Source: Albula goreensis (Eukaryota > Chordata > Actinopteri > Albuliformes > Albulidae). From it: a stretch of 64,000 nucleotides of DNA. Every line of letters starts with the position of its first letter. The stretch's first letter is position 1. The translations under genes and the position numbers were made by a program. Under the pieces are notes generated by a model that made no database searches, had not been told where the DNA came from, and was given only the letters and a program-made list of their open reading frames with translations. The DNA is taken from assembly GCA_022829145.1 (NCBI GenBank), contig CM040764.1, positions 12,110,049 through 12,174,048 of the forward strand, in the 5' to 3' direction. This document shows positions 53,401 through 64,000 of this stretch, piece after piece.

Positions 53401-56400
53401 TTGATAAATGGCTTTGTTGGGTGCCTATTAGGAAAGAATTCATTAATTGATTCATTTATAGTTTATAATCTGTTTGTAAAAAGAAAATTACCAATACAGG
53501 CCTAACAAAATCTCGTTTCAGGCACCATTTAAAAGTACAATTAAATAAATCCTGGAGCTATCCTTGTTTTTTTTTCAGTTCATTGTAATTTTCCACTAAT
53601 CTCCAAAGGTGTCACCTGTAAATTGTCCTGTAGAGCAGACTTCCATTCACATTTTAACGAGGCTGTTTAACGAAAGGAAAAATCCTCATTAGTCTCAGTC
53701 TGAAGCACTCCAGTAAATGTTTTTCATATAAGGTTTTTCACAGATTCTCACACAAATGTTTTTACAAATAGAGATATTTAAAGACCGCTGCAGCCCTTCC
53801 ATGCTTAGAGTGCCCTAAGGAGAGGAGAAGTTCTTCCTTGGGAGAGATTTAGAGGACAGTGTAATAGTATTATTTGTGTGAATATGCTATGAATAGCTGA
53901 ACATTTTCAAAATAAGGCAACAATTATATGTAGGCATATAGAAGACAGAACTTTGATTTGACAGTGTGACAGTTCATTGCAGAGCATCAATGCAGCCAAT
54001 CAGCCAACTGCATCATTAAACATGTGTATAACAGCTTCTGCAACAAAATCGATATGTGACATGCTGGAGGGTCCAATAGAATGATGGGATTGTGTTCACA
54101 TCACCCAGACCTATGCGCAATGATGGGTTGCAGTCACGATATCCTCGCATGGGATACTGGATTTTTCCTTTTCAGTGACCAGAGCAAAGGGACATCATGT
54201 TTCAAATCACGACCATCTCGTTCTCAATTACCCGCCTTTTTGGACAGAAGTCTGAAGCTCTGAAGTCTGAGAACTGAATTAGTCTGCTTTTCCAGCTTGT
54301 TGACCAAAAGCCACTGAAGGCCCGCACTAGTCCCTCTGATGAGGTGCCAGAGTTTGACTTCAGAGAGCCAGAGAGCCTCTCTGATTGCGATCTAACCTCG
54401 TCTCATTCAGTACGTCAGCTGTCCGCAGTTTGACAGTGCTCTTTTTGGCAGCTATCTGCTCTGTGCTCTGTAATGCTGGATGTCGGGGGACCAAATATCC
54501 TCCCAGTTGGTCCCTCCTAAAAGTGACTCCAATCATCTCTGCTCTCCCCTCCTCACTCTTCCGACCAATTATTCTATATCAAGACCTTTTGCCCTCACAG
54601 CTACTCAGCCTGCTCAATTTTCTAAACTTAATCTCAAGTAAGAGTAGCCTAATGTCAATTTTATAGTGGGGTTTTTGGAAATATGTCTGTTGATACAGTC
54701 TGCTCATCTTAGAAACTGCTGAATAGCAGTCATACTTTAAATCTGTTAATTTCAGATCTTAAATCTAGTCAGTATGTTCAGCTCTTTGTTTTTTAATATT
54801 AGGCCATAAAATCCTGTGGTTCAGATGAAGTATGTATGGAAGAAATCCTTGCATGACGTCAGTCCCATACCCATGGGCATTCAGCTCGGGACCTCTTGGT
54901 ACTGAGCCAGTGCTGATGCACGATTCAGCAGATGGCTGCTGTCTCCTGGCCCTCTGTAGAAGATACAGATTGGCTGCATAGTTGCGGCAGAATGTATACC
55001 TTCCTCTCCCTGGGTTCCCTGCATATGATGTGAAAACCAGAGTGCTGTCTGCTTTCACTGTCTATCCCATCACGCAGCGACACATGCAATGGAAACCACT
55101 GGCCGGCTTGATCACCACGGGAAAAGAAACCTGTATCTTAAGGTTTCATAGGTCACCACAAGAAAGATGACACAAACAGCTCAAGAGAAAATGGCACATT
55201 GGTTTCCATGTGAATGCCGACAATCTTTATGGTTTCAGCAAGTCAAGATCTGTTAGGCTTTGGAAATGTTACAGAGAGTGTTGAATTACAAAGCACATTA
55301 TCTGTTTGTTTGATTGTGGAAGGCTTTCTTCTCTAATCTCTGCCAGAGAGTTTGAAGGGAATTTTGGCCCACTGTTGGCACCCCTTCATGCTTCCCCTGG
55401 TCCTGATATCCACTGGCAGCCGCACTCGATTAAAGCTGCAATGAAGGCCAGCCTGTATCACAAGCAGCTGGGGAGAAGTCAGCAGGTCAACTTAGGAGTA
55501 CTGCCTTCCACATGTTCAGGCAGCACTCTGCTTCTACAGTGCTCAACTCTGGACCAGCATTGTTGTGAAGGGTTGAATTAGAACCAGCTCACTCTGTTAG
55601 TTATTTCTGGTGTAGTTGATCCTCTAGCTTTCCTAAGGCAAGCTAGAGGTCACCTTTCTTTTCTTGCTGTGTCATTTTGCAGCAGACTAGCTAGCCATGT
55701 CGTGCAGGCGCATTGTTTACATTAAAGCACAGTCCGTTAGGCTGAAAAAGATGCTCCCAGAGAAATCAGTACTAAGGAAGTCTGAAATTTCTCATGTAAA
55801 CGTCCCAACTAGGGCAGGCCTTGTTGAAGGCTTGATGTGTTTTTTGGAGCTCTCCAGCTCCCAGCTCTCTGATTGGCCAGGTGTGCATGTAGATTTATAC
55901 CACTGATTCTATAGAATAACTGGACGATATGATCTGCTATTCTGTAGGCTTGACGCTGAAATGTGCACAGTTAATGTATCTTACTGAAAGCCATAAAGAA
56001 TAGACAAACAAACTTGTAAACTTATACTCCAGAATTTCATCTATGGGCAGCATTGCAAAGTATAGCTTAGCCTTGCCTCTTGTTTTTCCATGATCTCCGC
56101 CCTGACGGCTCTTCCCTCACATTTTTATTGACTTCCCACACTGACAGAAATGAACTGGCGCAGCAATGATGTAGCATCGCAAAAGCCAGCACTCACTGGA
56201 CAACTTCCAGCCCAGCCCAGCCCAGCCCAACCCAGCCCAGCCTGTTGTTGTGACTCGGCTTTTTTAGATTTTTACTTTTATATTTATGTGCTGCATACAT
56301 GTCTCATGCCATGGCTTTGAAACTTTGTCCTGTATTCAACTTAAATTAGTTATTGAATTTTGAAAAATTAAAGACAACTGTTGATTGAATATAGTTATTC

Positions 56401-59400
56401 ATGTTTATATGTCCAATAAATGTGATTGGTCTTCTAAGGAAGAGTAGATCTGAATGTAAATAAGTGGCCTTTGTTTGAATTGTACCACTAAAGTCGAATA
56501 AAATGCCAATAGTAGCTTGCAGCTACACCATCAAATATTGTAATTGACTTGGCCTGATTTTGCCTGCCTCTGAGTTTGCATAATCTGGGTATGATGTCAG
56601 AGGTTGACCTCAGCAGTGACAGGCTGAGTGATAATCCCCAGCCCTATGGTTAGCTCTGAACTGTGTCCATAGCACTGTGTCTATAAATCCACTATGATTT
56701 ATGAATTGAACTAAATAATGCTCATCTTGATTTGTTTATTTGATTCATTTTTTCAGGATCACCTTCTTCTTCCTGCTACTAACCACAGCAAAGGTAGCAG
56801 GCCAAAGATGTCAGTGGTGTTGCCAGCTATGAATCTGAACGGTAAGGCCTGCGTGAGATTTTCTGGAGATCACTGCTGAATCCATAATCTAGTTATGCCC
56901 TTTTGTCTGTAAGGCTCACAGGCAGAGAAGTCCCTCCTGTGAGAACTAGGTTGCTAAGTGAAGTCATAAGGACTTGATTTGCTCTGGCTGTACAAGCAAA
57001 AGATATGCTCGTGGGGATCTCAGGGAAGAGATGGTGTGTAAAAGACGATACATTTGATCAGCTAACATTTTAATAGCTGAGGTATGTTTATGAACAGCTC
57101 TTTTGGAATAGAAACCCCAAATCAGGACAATTTATGTGAAATAAATTGAATTCATATGAAGTCCTTCAAGCTTTATGTTCAGATATTCACGCATTCTTGG
57201 TCTGGCTTTGTTTCCTCCAAATCACAAATGCCCAAATGATACAGCATGCCTGGCAAGACACAAACTGAGTGTTTGAACATCTCATAAGAAAGTGGTTAAG
57301 GAGATGTCAAACATTTTTTTTAAAGGTGAGAGAAAAAGTATTGATTTACTGCAGCTGTTTTGTGAAGAACTGTACAACTTCAGACAGTACATTTAAATCC
57401 TCCATATTGTAACAGTGTGATGGCTTTTCTTATAAGTTGTAATGCATTGCTTTGACTGTCTTTGAAATTTTCATTGCTTACAGTGTTATGCAGACTGTTG
57501 TATGTATTTCAGGTGAAGTGTTTCTGAAATTTTTATTGCAGATATAAATCTGTAAATATTTATATTCTTTCTATTCATCTCTCCACAATCCTGTAGTTAC
57601 ACTTTAACCAGCTCTGCAACTGTTTTTCTGAACTACGTTTGTACAATAAAATACAATTAGCCAGATTCTTGGCATTTATAGTGTATTTAGGTTTAATAAT
57701 GGTTTATATAGTTTAATTTTAGGTTTAAAAATGGCTTCTGTGGGGAAAAGCTGAATTATGTTCTGACAGTTGTGTCATTGCTCTAAATTTCCACTTTGTG
57801 GATGCATGCATCCGGTTCAAAACCCTTAAATGTGTCCTGTTTGTTTGCCGTTTTGTCCTCAACCCCCGGACTCATTTCACAAGCATCTGAGGCTGTCCTG
57901 TCAGCATAACTATTGTTTATGTAATCCTTCATTTTGCCACATGCAGGAAGTGTTAAATGAGCTTATTCCAAATGAGCAAAATGAAGGATTCATACTCAAA
58001 AGCCCTGTTGAATCTTTGCAGTCACAGTTCATGAACAACTTCTAAATTAACAGACTGTAAGGCATTACATTCAATACAAGACTATGGAAAGTTGTGTATT
58101 TAATTAAATGAAAGTAAGGCATTTAATTATTAGGGCTTTTTCTGTGTCGGTACTGAGGATCTGCATATAATTACGACAAAACCATCTTAACTGTCTATAA
58201 GTTCATAGTTATGTTTCAACAATTAAATCATGCAATGCATGTAATACATAGTTACATATAATGATACAGCATAGCCTATAAGCACTCGTTTATTTTCACC
58301 CAACATTATGCTTACTCATTGTTCAGCTGGGGTTTTCATTGTTTACGCCTCCCTAAAATATTTACTTTGCATTGTAAACAGGATGGTATGGCTCAGGGAA
58401 CATGACTGGTGTTGTTCTACCCTGAAGCGAGAAGTGGTTCTGAGGAGAAGTTTGGAGGGTGGTCAGTTTATTTTCTGCTTCGCTATTTTCAGTCTTGGAA
58501 AAATGATCAGTACCACGACTGCCTGGAGAGAGGACAGATTTCATTGTTTCTGGCATACAGCATTTATAATCTTATAATTATGGTGACTTCTTTTTTTGCC
58601 AACTGTGGAAAAAGGTACATATTTTAAAATACTTGCAGGAAGGGGCTTTTCTGTGAAGCTTTAATGTTGACACAGTGGAATTGTTAAATACCCATGTGCT
58701 GTATTCAGGACACTGAAGTTGTATGTAATGCTTTTGCATTTCACTTCATTTCAGGGGGAAAGATAAGCTGTTTATCCATTCAGGGAGGTATGTCCCAGTT
58801 ATATTTGACACTGTTAGTAGACAGGGGGCACTGAATTAGACATTGTGAACAGGACTTGTCTTGAAAATGTCTTCAGATGTTCCAGCTGTTTCTCTAGATG
58901 AAATCGGACAGTTGTTTTTGTAGTTGGTGTAAGGGTTTTGTTATGGTTCATGTGACGTAAAGTCAACAGTGAAATTATACAATATTGGCTCTGAAAAGCA
59001 CCGATCTACCAGTGGTGTTCTGCAGGAAATGAAGCTTTTTGTTGCACTATAAATTGCCCATGTGTTTAAATTAAAGAGCTTATTGACTTTGCTGCACCCA
59101 CATAATAGTGCTGTGTGATAGGTTCTTACATTATAGATTTAGCCATTTAAAAATATATATATGTATTTTGGTGTATGATTTTGTAACATCATTTTGTTCC
59201 CATTGTAATGTGTTGTTTTTTTTAGTAAAATTCTAATTTGGCATTTGGAATATAAAGAGTTCATTTTAAACAAAAATATTGCCTCAGTATTATCTATGTG
59301 GTGAATGCAATCAGACTGCATTTTGGATCTCTGTATAGTTGAGGCATAGGGTAACATAGTTATGTACTGTGCATTAACTCACACTTCCAGACAGATAGGC

Positions 59401-60482
59401 TGCTTAGCCAAGAGGAGTGTTGTTTTAACATCTGAATAAATTGTTAATCATAAGTGGAAAACCCCCACTTCAGAAAGTAGAATTACTGCCATATATATTA
59501 CTTACATGTCATAGATTCATGAAATCAGCTGGTTTAGTGCACGGGTAGAACAAATACATGGAAGTATGTTTAGTTTATGAATGCAGGGTGTTCTATATCT
59601 ATATCTGTGCTGAGGATATGTAATAGTAGCTACACTTTTGTATTATAATCTGAATTAGATACTGCAGTGTTTCTTGGTGAGGTGAAATGAAATTATTGGG
59701 GTGCCGGGTGGCTCATCCCAGTAATCCAGTGGATATCAGTGCACTGTTGGGTCTCACTGGCTCATTTAGTCCTGACTGTAACAGTACTGTTTCTAGCTGA
59801 TCGCCTCATACATTGTTTGTATCATGAAGCCTGCAGTCTGCCTGCCCCATGTGCATGTGAAGTGTGCTCCTCTAGTGTAATGTCTGTGGAGCTCTGCTGG
59901 CACACTGCAGTGAAAAAAGCAGGATCTGGCAGAACACAGCTCAGAGACGAGCGGGTGTGCTCTTGATTTGACTAAGAATGTGGCAGTGATGAAATCGGCC
60001 TATGAATATGAAATTGGGAACAACAAAAAAAGATCTTGGATTTGAATTGTAAAATAAAACTAAAAGCAATGTTATGTTACCAGAGTAGGAAAATTTGACC
60101 AGGCGGCAAAGATCGACACAGAGCCTGCGCTCTTTCTAAAGCCAGAACAGCGTACTGGTGCATTAGCTCACCTCACACAGACAGGAGAGCGTCCAAAGTA
60201 AAGTCCTCACGGGCACCCCTGGGGTCCTCTTGGCCCCAGATTCCCAAGCCCAGCAGACATGGCTGCTGTCCAGGTCTTGCAAAACATGTGTTTGTGTCTC
60301 CTCATGGCCTCACTACACTCCATTTTCACTCTTACCCTCCCTGAGCTGTTAACGGCTCCATCTCCTGCATGACTAGGATATGTAGCACAATGCTCTCACA
60401 GTAAATATACAGATTTATGTCCCACCCCTACAGCTTAACAAGCCACTGCCAGACCTAGTTTTAATATGAATTCTACTTCATA

Positions 60483-60555
<73 letters not shown>

Positions 60556-63500
60556 AGCTATGCATACACATTCTTCATATGAATGAATACCACTTCACAG
60601 TAAAACTAATAATTTCAATTATGGCAATGCAGTGCACACTTTCTTCAGATTGATTGGTTAAAATAAAGACGCATGTACTGGGATTAATAGAAACAGTGAT
60701 GGGGGGTTATGCAGAAGGGGTTACCATGGAGAGCAGAGTGTAAAATGTAAAGGGGGGCAGGCGGGGGTCACAAAGGTGCACGGCGGTGGGTGAGGCGTTG
60801 GTGCGAGGAGCTGCAGGTCTGTGTTTATTTCCCTGGCTGCTGCGCTCTGTGGGTGTGCCATATGGGTTTATTATGCCCTCTTTCCCCAGGGGTAGCATGT
60901 CTAACGCCGCCCTGCCTGCACCCTCCTTAGGAATCATTGCAGGTGCATGGCGAGCGTCAGGAGCCATAAACTTTTACTCACCATGCCACACTTCACTCTG
61001 GTCAAGGACCATTTTCTAACAGTGTTGCAACTAAACGCCAGCCATGTGCATCACCCTGTTATAACCATTTTATACTGGTACATTCCACCATGAGTTATCG
61101 CTCACTTTCTATTCTCAAACTCTCAGTTCTCAAATGTTGATCAAATGGAGATCCTGGCAATTTCTCAGTAGAAGTCTACAACAGTGTGTGAACCTGAAAA
61201 TGTTTATAAAACTTTGCAGCAGTTGGATGATATTATTGTCCTCAGCAATTTGTGGTCAGTTCTCCTTTCCAATCTCCTTTATTTCAAAGTGTGTTGATTG
61301 AACATCATGCATTCATTGAATGCTTAGTTTGCTATTTTTACTGAGCTGATGATGAATGACCTATGCTAAAAATGAGCTGAACAAACATCACTAAAGCACT
61401 GGGACTGTAACTGCATTCACATCCAAGTTGCTTGACTGAATGTTTTAACTTGTTGAGAAACAAAATCACTGGCACTCATAAGTCAAAAGAAAATGGTTTT
61501 ATAATTATGGATTGGAAGGTAGCTCCAAATTTTGTGCTTGAAGTGTGACTCTGGTTGATCAAGACTGCAAACATATGGCAAGCTCATATCCCACATGTGC
61601 AGAACAAAGACGATTAATAAACTGAAGCTGTAAGATTAATCTGTGGGTGACATTTGGCTACTTTGGATATTGAAGCAGTGGATATTTTAAAGTTATTTCC
61701 ATGAGGTGTAAAGTAGGATATTGCAATTTTATTTGGTGATATGTCTTCTGGATTATACAAACTTGGCACACTGATTTAACTTATCAGACACTACCCTGTG
61801 AAAGTCTGTTGGAATGAATTGGAAATGGAAATAGCCTTAATCACTGTAATGTGTGACTCTTCAACTGAAGGTACAGGTAGCCGATACTACAGTTACCTTT
61901 GCAGTGAATCTGCACCACAGTTACCCTTGCAAAGTCCATAGTCTTGCAGGGAACCTCAGTTCATGACTGAGCTAATAGACCCAGATAAATAAAGCCGTGT
62001 GTCTTTGTTTGCAGTGTTACTACACATTTGCATCACTTGCATCCCCTCATGTGCTCTAGAGTTGCCTCCCCACTGTGTAGATTCAGCAGTAATGCAAAGA
62101 AACTGTGCAGATCTACACATCTGGACATTAAGGTCACCAGAGTGGAACTAGTATCAGGGTCCAGTTTTCCTTGGAAAAAAACAGCACTTACTTTAGATAT
62201 ATTTCTCTGGAGCCTGTATAGTAATAGTATAATTCAAACAGCAAACAAAATATTGTGGAATATAGCACGTGGTCAAAAACCTACCCCATCTGCACTACCT
62301 TTTTGCCACACTGTTTGTCAGTCAGGTCAATCAGATCGACTGACTGAGACAGGTATATTACACTATTTATCCATTTTTAAGATAACAAAATGTATTCACC
62401 TTAGTTTTTCTAAAAATGTGGTTTATATCCTTCTCAAGAGAATGTGCAAAAATGTGTGGAGTTAATGTGAAAGGATGTCTGCTTCATAAGGTTCTGTTTG
62501 ATTCATCACCATACATAAAGCACCTTGGAAAGGCCTCAAGGCACACTTTATTGCCAACCAATCATGCTGTGCAATAAATACCTTTGGAGTTCAGCTAACG
62601 GGTCCAGCAGGTGTTTGAGAGACAGGGGATACGCCCTTCAGGAGCACCTGGGCCTTATGCTTTCCAGTCAGCTCTCAGTCTTTTAAAACTGCCATAAACC
62701 AGGTGATGTCTATAGAATTCCTTCTGTGTGGTGTAAGTTACACAGTGATCCACTAACCGCCACAACACAGCCAAAGGCTTGTGGGACAGTCTGCAAGACC
62801 ATTACTGCATCAACTACAGCCATCTATTGCTTTATAATATTGCTATCGCCAACTACCTTAAAAAAAGGAAATACATCATAGTGTAGTGAAATGATAAACC
62901 CAGATTAATAGAGTATATATGCTTATTTTGACAAGTAAAAAGTATATATTTGATTATATTTAACACTTTCATACCTAGTCACATTATTTTGCACTACTTT
63001 CATCTTATTCAGTTTGATATTATTACTGTAGTATTCTCTAACAGCTAAATATATAACAGAGACAAAATAAAGTTACTATTGTAACTACACATGACCTTTT
63101 CTGAAGGAATCATTCTTGTGTAGTAATATTGCAGTACAGTCATTTTTTCATGGTTTGTGTGGTTGTTAGTGAATTACGCCTGCTGCATTTTTACAGGTTA
63201 ATAGGTGCACCTGAAGAAGAGATCAGGATATGAGTCAGTCCTCTTTCTGCTTCTCAGACCCCATGCAGGAGAGCCACCCAGCCCTAAGGGTAGCCTATAC
63301 CCTGGGTTACACCCCAGATTTACAGCCACCAGCCCCATATAAGAGCAGCAGTTAAAGTCAGCTGTGAATCAGGAAGTGCCTGTAGCCTCTGAAGCAGCAT
63401 AAATGTCTTCTTTTACAGTCCCAGCCTAATTCTGATGGCTGGACAAGTTGTAATTCCATGAAATGGAATCGTAGCACATTTGTAAACATTACATTAATCA

Positions 63501-63850
63501 TCAGCTTTGTTATGTCACCTCATATGAAAATTCACATATTATGTCTATGTTCAACAAAATATAACATGCTTAGAATATTCCTATAAAACAATAATTTTAT
63601 AATATTTGACACAATATACTTAAAAGCAATACCCAGCTATGGTTGTGACCGTCTGGTTCTGACTCTTACAGAGGCCGTGATAAAAGAAGAAGATTACGAG
63701 GCGATGATGCAGATTGACTGTGAGGTAATGGACACCCGAATCCTTCACATCAAAACCTCCAGTATCCCAGCATTCCTACGCACGAATCAATCCACTCCAG
63801 GCAGTGGCCAGGCCACATCCCCAGTGGGAGTACTTCAAGGTTTTGCCTAA
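22349..63850 (+). CDS. atf6: ATF6 (alpha type), ER-membrane bZIP transcription factor (16 coding exons)
   Basis: Coding exons: 22349-22454, 23135-23211, 23835-23922, 24368-24465, 24760-24880, 25557-25736, 29563-29762, 36821-37006, 37275-37366, 39915-40058, 41855-41968, 42873-42972, 50046-50113, 51401-51512, 56757-56841 and 63672-63850. Summed they are 1950 nt, 649 codons plus stop, and all phases agree. Domains: acidic and Ser/Pro-rich activation region (1-150) with the [11 protein letters not shown] core at 67-77; Pro/Gln-rich linker; bZIP 296-358; membrane segment ~365-382; luminal domain to 649. Luminal marks are the S1P site R402-H-L-L405, cysteines C458 and C607, and sequons at N463, N571 and N629. 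In the family, ER stress releases ATF6 to the Golgi, S1P and S2P cut it, and the N-terminal half activates chaperone genes. I call alpha rather than ATF6B from the adjacent DUSP12 and the [17 protein letters not shown] ending. The ATG at 22349 has A at -3 and G at +4. Confidence 0.96.
22455..25556 (+). other. atf6: ATF6 introns 1-5
   Basis: Introns of 680, 623, 445, 294 and 676 bases separate exons 1-6. They hold no element of note apart from a (GT)8 stretch near 24285. The exon 4 acceptor is a triple CAG (TTCAGCAGCAG, ending at 24367, 24370 or 24373); I used the first. Confidence 0.8.
25737..29562 (+). other. atf6: ATF6 intron 6
   Basis: 3.8 kb. Contains the triplet microsatellites listed above and, at 27091-27279, a 62-codon open frame without family match. 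The rest is A+T-rich and featureless. Confidence 0.8.
28658..28716. repeat. (AAT)n/(ATT)n inverted microsatellite in ATF6 intron 6
   Basis: ATA-type triplets with an AAC interruption run into a block of ATT triplets, so the two halves can pair. A separate (ATT)8 tract lies at 27289-27313 in the same intron. Confidence 0.8.
32331..32523. mobile_element. MITE-like hairpin element in ATF6 intron 7
   Basis: The two ends are inverted repeats of about 65 bases. The left arm runs through TAGCACATTTATGGGTCCTT and TGGTGAACCCTTAAAGAT; the right arm, reversed, gives TAGCACACTTATGGGTTCTT and GGGGGAACCATTTAATG. The whole ~190-base unit could fold as one hairpin. It has no coding frame, as expected of a non-autonomous DNA transposon. 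A clear target-site duplication was not found. Confidence 0.65.
35452..35999 (+). repeat. G-rich 27/28-bp minisatellite in ATF6 intron 7
   Basis: About 20 tandem copies of a unit built on GAGGTGTGTTTGTGGGTGG followed by TGGTGGGG. The 28-bp variants carry GGGAAGG in place of GGGTGG. The plus strand, which is the ATF6 non-template strand, is almost pure G and T. Because the unit is usually 27 bases and lacks stops, long open frames appear in several frames on both strands; none is a gene. Confidence 0.95.
36545..36695 (+). repeat. tRNA-derived SINE copy in ATF6 intron 7
   Basis: Contains GGCACTTAAGC, TATCCAGCTGTATAAATGG and, about 50 bases on, the 3' tail ACTCACTCTGAATAAGGGTG, a diverged form of the common teleost tail CGCTCTGGATAAGAGCGTC. 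It is the best-preserved copy in the window and sits only 125 bases before exon 8. Confidence 0.7.
36821..37006 (+). CDS. atf6: ATF6 exon 8: basic region and start of leucine zipper
   Basis: This phase-0 exon encodes residues 291-352. The DNA-binding basic region is [18 protein letters not shown] (299-316), followed by leucine heptads that run on into exon 9. Compared with remembered human ATF6 (ACQSR) the residue before the last Ser-Arg is Leu309 instead of Gln; the invariant Asn303 and Arg311 are kept. The donor is GAG|GTGGGA, weaker than consensus, but the join to AAC AAC in exon 9 matches the family at this point. Confidence 0.95.
37275..37366 (+). CDS. atf6: ATF6 exon 9: zipper end and transmembrane segment
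   Basis: Encodes residues 353-382 plus two bases of codon 383. A Lys-Arg-Arg stop-transfer cluster (362-364) precedes a hydrophobic helix beginning [10 protein letters not shown] and ending NVGPM. The Asn378 and Pro381 pair corresponds to the Asn/Pro pair in human ATF6 (NYGP) needed for S2P cutting inside the membrane. The cytosolic side is N-terminal, giving a type II orientation as in the family. Confidence 0.95.
37367..42872 (+). other. atf6: ATF6 introns 9-11
   Basis: Introns 9 (37367-39914), 10 (40059-41854) and 11 (41969-42872), interrupted by exons 10 and 11. Beyond the exons listed I see only ordinary A+T-rich sequence and homopolymers. Confidence 0.8.
39915..40058 (+). CDS. atf6: ATF6 exon 10: luminal juxtamembrane region with S1P site
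   Basis: Follows a good polypyrimidine tract and CAG acceptor. It encodes residues 383-430 and the first two bases of codon 431. The site-1 protease signal is read as GRHLLGFS, fitting the RxxL rule with R402 and L405. The human site has two arginines in a row; here the first is Gly401. The rest of the exon is Pro/Ser/Glu-rich linker and is poorly conserved, as expected. Confidence 0.92.
44200..44560 (-). repeat. Diverged tandem duplication in ATF6 intron 12
   Basis: Two blocks about 220 bases apart share ACATTTTGT(A/T)TGAAGG(T/A)GAAACA and end in AGGCTGACA. On the minus strand both encode a similar hydrophobic piece around LLFxLxTKC. The flanks match weakly. It is either a local duplication or two pieces of an unrecognised element. 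Confidence 0.4.
47353..47407 (+). repeat. (GT)n microsatellite in ATF6 intron 12
   Basis: About 27 uninterrupted GT units, preceded by a degenerate GTGTATG-rich lead from about 47311. Confidence 0.97.
47845..47975 (-). repeat. tRNA-derived SINE copy in ATF6 intron 12
   Basis: On the minus strand it reads GAGTACTTAACCCAG and then CCAGCTGTATAAATGG, the same core as the copies at 6745 and 36545, in reverse orientation to ATF6. Confidence 0.6.
54296..54409 (+). other. Exon-like 114-nt open segment in ATF6 intron 14
   Basis: An acceptor CTGCTTTTCCAG ends at 54295 and a donor GTACGT starts at 54410. The segment between is exactly 38 codons in phase 0, open, and encodes an acidic Ser/Pro-rich peptide ([15 protein letters not shown] near its centre). 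ATF6 exon 14 ends and exon 15 begins in phase 0, so it could be spliced in without a frame change, between SFRR and DHLLLP. The frame itself stays open from 54278 to a stop ending at 54433. I know of no ATF6 protein with this insert, so it is a candidate only. Confidence 0.3.
56205..56245 (+). repeat. (CCCAG)n short tandem repeat in ATF6 intron 14
   Basis: About seven CCCAG units with one CCCAA variant. Confidence 0.8.
59695..59770 (+). repeat. Possible SINE head (tRNA-like) in ATF6 intron 15
   Basis: GGTGCCGGGTGGCTCATCCC resembles the A-box part of tRNA-derived fish SINEs, and CCAGTGGATATCAGTGC follows. No body or tail could be followed, so the call is tentative. Confidence 0.3.
60486..60551 (+). 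repeat. (GT)n microsatellite in ATF6 intron 15
   Basis: About 33 uninterrupted GT units in a neutral flank; long enough to be highly variable. Confidence 0.97.
63672..63850 (+). CDS. atf6: ATF6 exon 16: C-terminal luminal domain and stop
   Basis: Completes codon 591 and encodes residues 591-649, ending in TAA. It contains the conserved [16 protein letters not shown] block with the luminal redox cysteine C607, then a sequon at N629-Q-S. The last 20 residues are a short Gly/Ser/Pro tail, shorter than in human ATF6. The preceding intron is about 6.8 kb, the second largest in the gene after intron 7. Confidence 0.95.
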
Positions 63851-64000
63851 AGCTCACGGATCCCATAAAAAACAACCTAATCACTGACGTTTCTGCACAC
63901 AATCACTGGATGCAATTTTTTTTTGTGAATTTATATTTGTAGTGAGGGGGGATAGGGTCTTGTCTTTATTTTCATTGTTATTAATACTGGCTTTCTGATG
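63851..64000 (+). other. atf6: ATF6 3' UTR (incomplete)
   Basis: Sequence after the ATF6 stop to the window edge. It has a T-rich stretch near 63917 and no AATAAA, so the transcript end lies beyond the window. Confidence 0.75.

Larger units (their letters stand above)
50114..56756 (+). other. atf6: ATF6 introns 13 and 14
   Basis: Intron 13 is 50114-51400 and intron 14 is 51513-56756, on either side of exon 14 (51401-51512), which encodes the conserved [13 protein letters not shown] and [13 protein letters not shown] blocks. Intron 14 carries the exon-like segment and the (CCCAG)n tract. Confidence 0.8.
56842..63671 (+). other. atf6: ATF6 intron 15
   Basis: 6.8 kb. Contains a (GT)n tract, a possible SINE head and, at 60700-61020, a more G+C-rich block with TTTATTATG and GCCATAAA motifs that might be regulatory. 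No open frame was supported. Confidence 0.8.

Overview
The window reads as nuclear DNA of a teleost fish. The evidence is small exons with GT/AG boundaries in long A+T-rich introns, (GT)n microsatellites, a tRNA-derived fish-type SINE present in several decayed copies, and two vertebrate genes in their conserved order, DUSP12 followed by ATF6. The SINE flavour suggests an early-branching teleost, but that is a weak inference. There is no sign of bacterial operons, CRISPR or rRNA. Exon boundaries and residue numbers were worked out by hand from splice signals, reading phase and remembered vertebrate proteins.

Layout. (1) 1-18,545: about 18.5 kb with no gene I can identify. It holds a homeodomain-site-rich block near 3.2-3.5 kb, a G+C-rich open frame near 4.0-4.2 kb, a promoter-like CpG-rich block at 8.62-8.99 kb, a partial CTCF-like site near 9.63 kb and decayed repeats. 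(2) 18,546-18,645, minus strand: a convincing but unidentified first coding exon, divergent from DUSP12. (3) 19,685-21,783, plus: DUSP12, six coding exons, 307 codons. (4) 22,349-63,850, plus: ATF6 (alpha type), 16 coding exons, 649 codons, complete. The exon count matches the human gene, and every phase joins without a frameshift or internal stop. The last 150 bases are ATF6 3' UTR.

Function. ATF6 is the ER-membrane transcription factor of the unfolded-protein response. The activation domain, basic leucine zipper, membrane segment with its S2P-type asparagine and proline, S1P cleavage site, both conserved luminal cysteines and three luminal N-glycosylation sequons can all be read. DUSP12 is a dual-specificity phosphatase with a C-terminal cysteine-rich zinc-binding domain. 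The two genes lie head-to-tail, with 565 bp between the DUSP12 stop and the ATF6 start, so the ATF6 promoter must sit in or next to the DUSP12 3' end.

The ATF6 introns hold most of the repeats: a ~550 bp G-rich minisatellite in intron 7, a hairpin-forming MITE-like element in intron 7, two long (GT)n tracts and several SINE pieces. The most interesting unexplained item is a 114-nt, phase-0, exon-like open segment in intron 14 (54,296-54,409). It would insert 38 residues into the ATF6 luminal domain without changing frame. I found no wholly new system.
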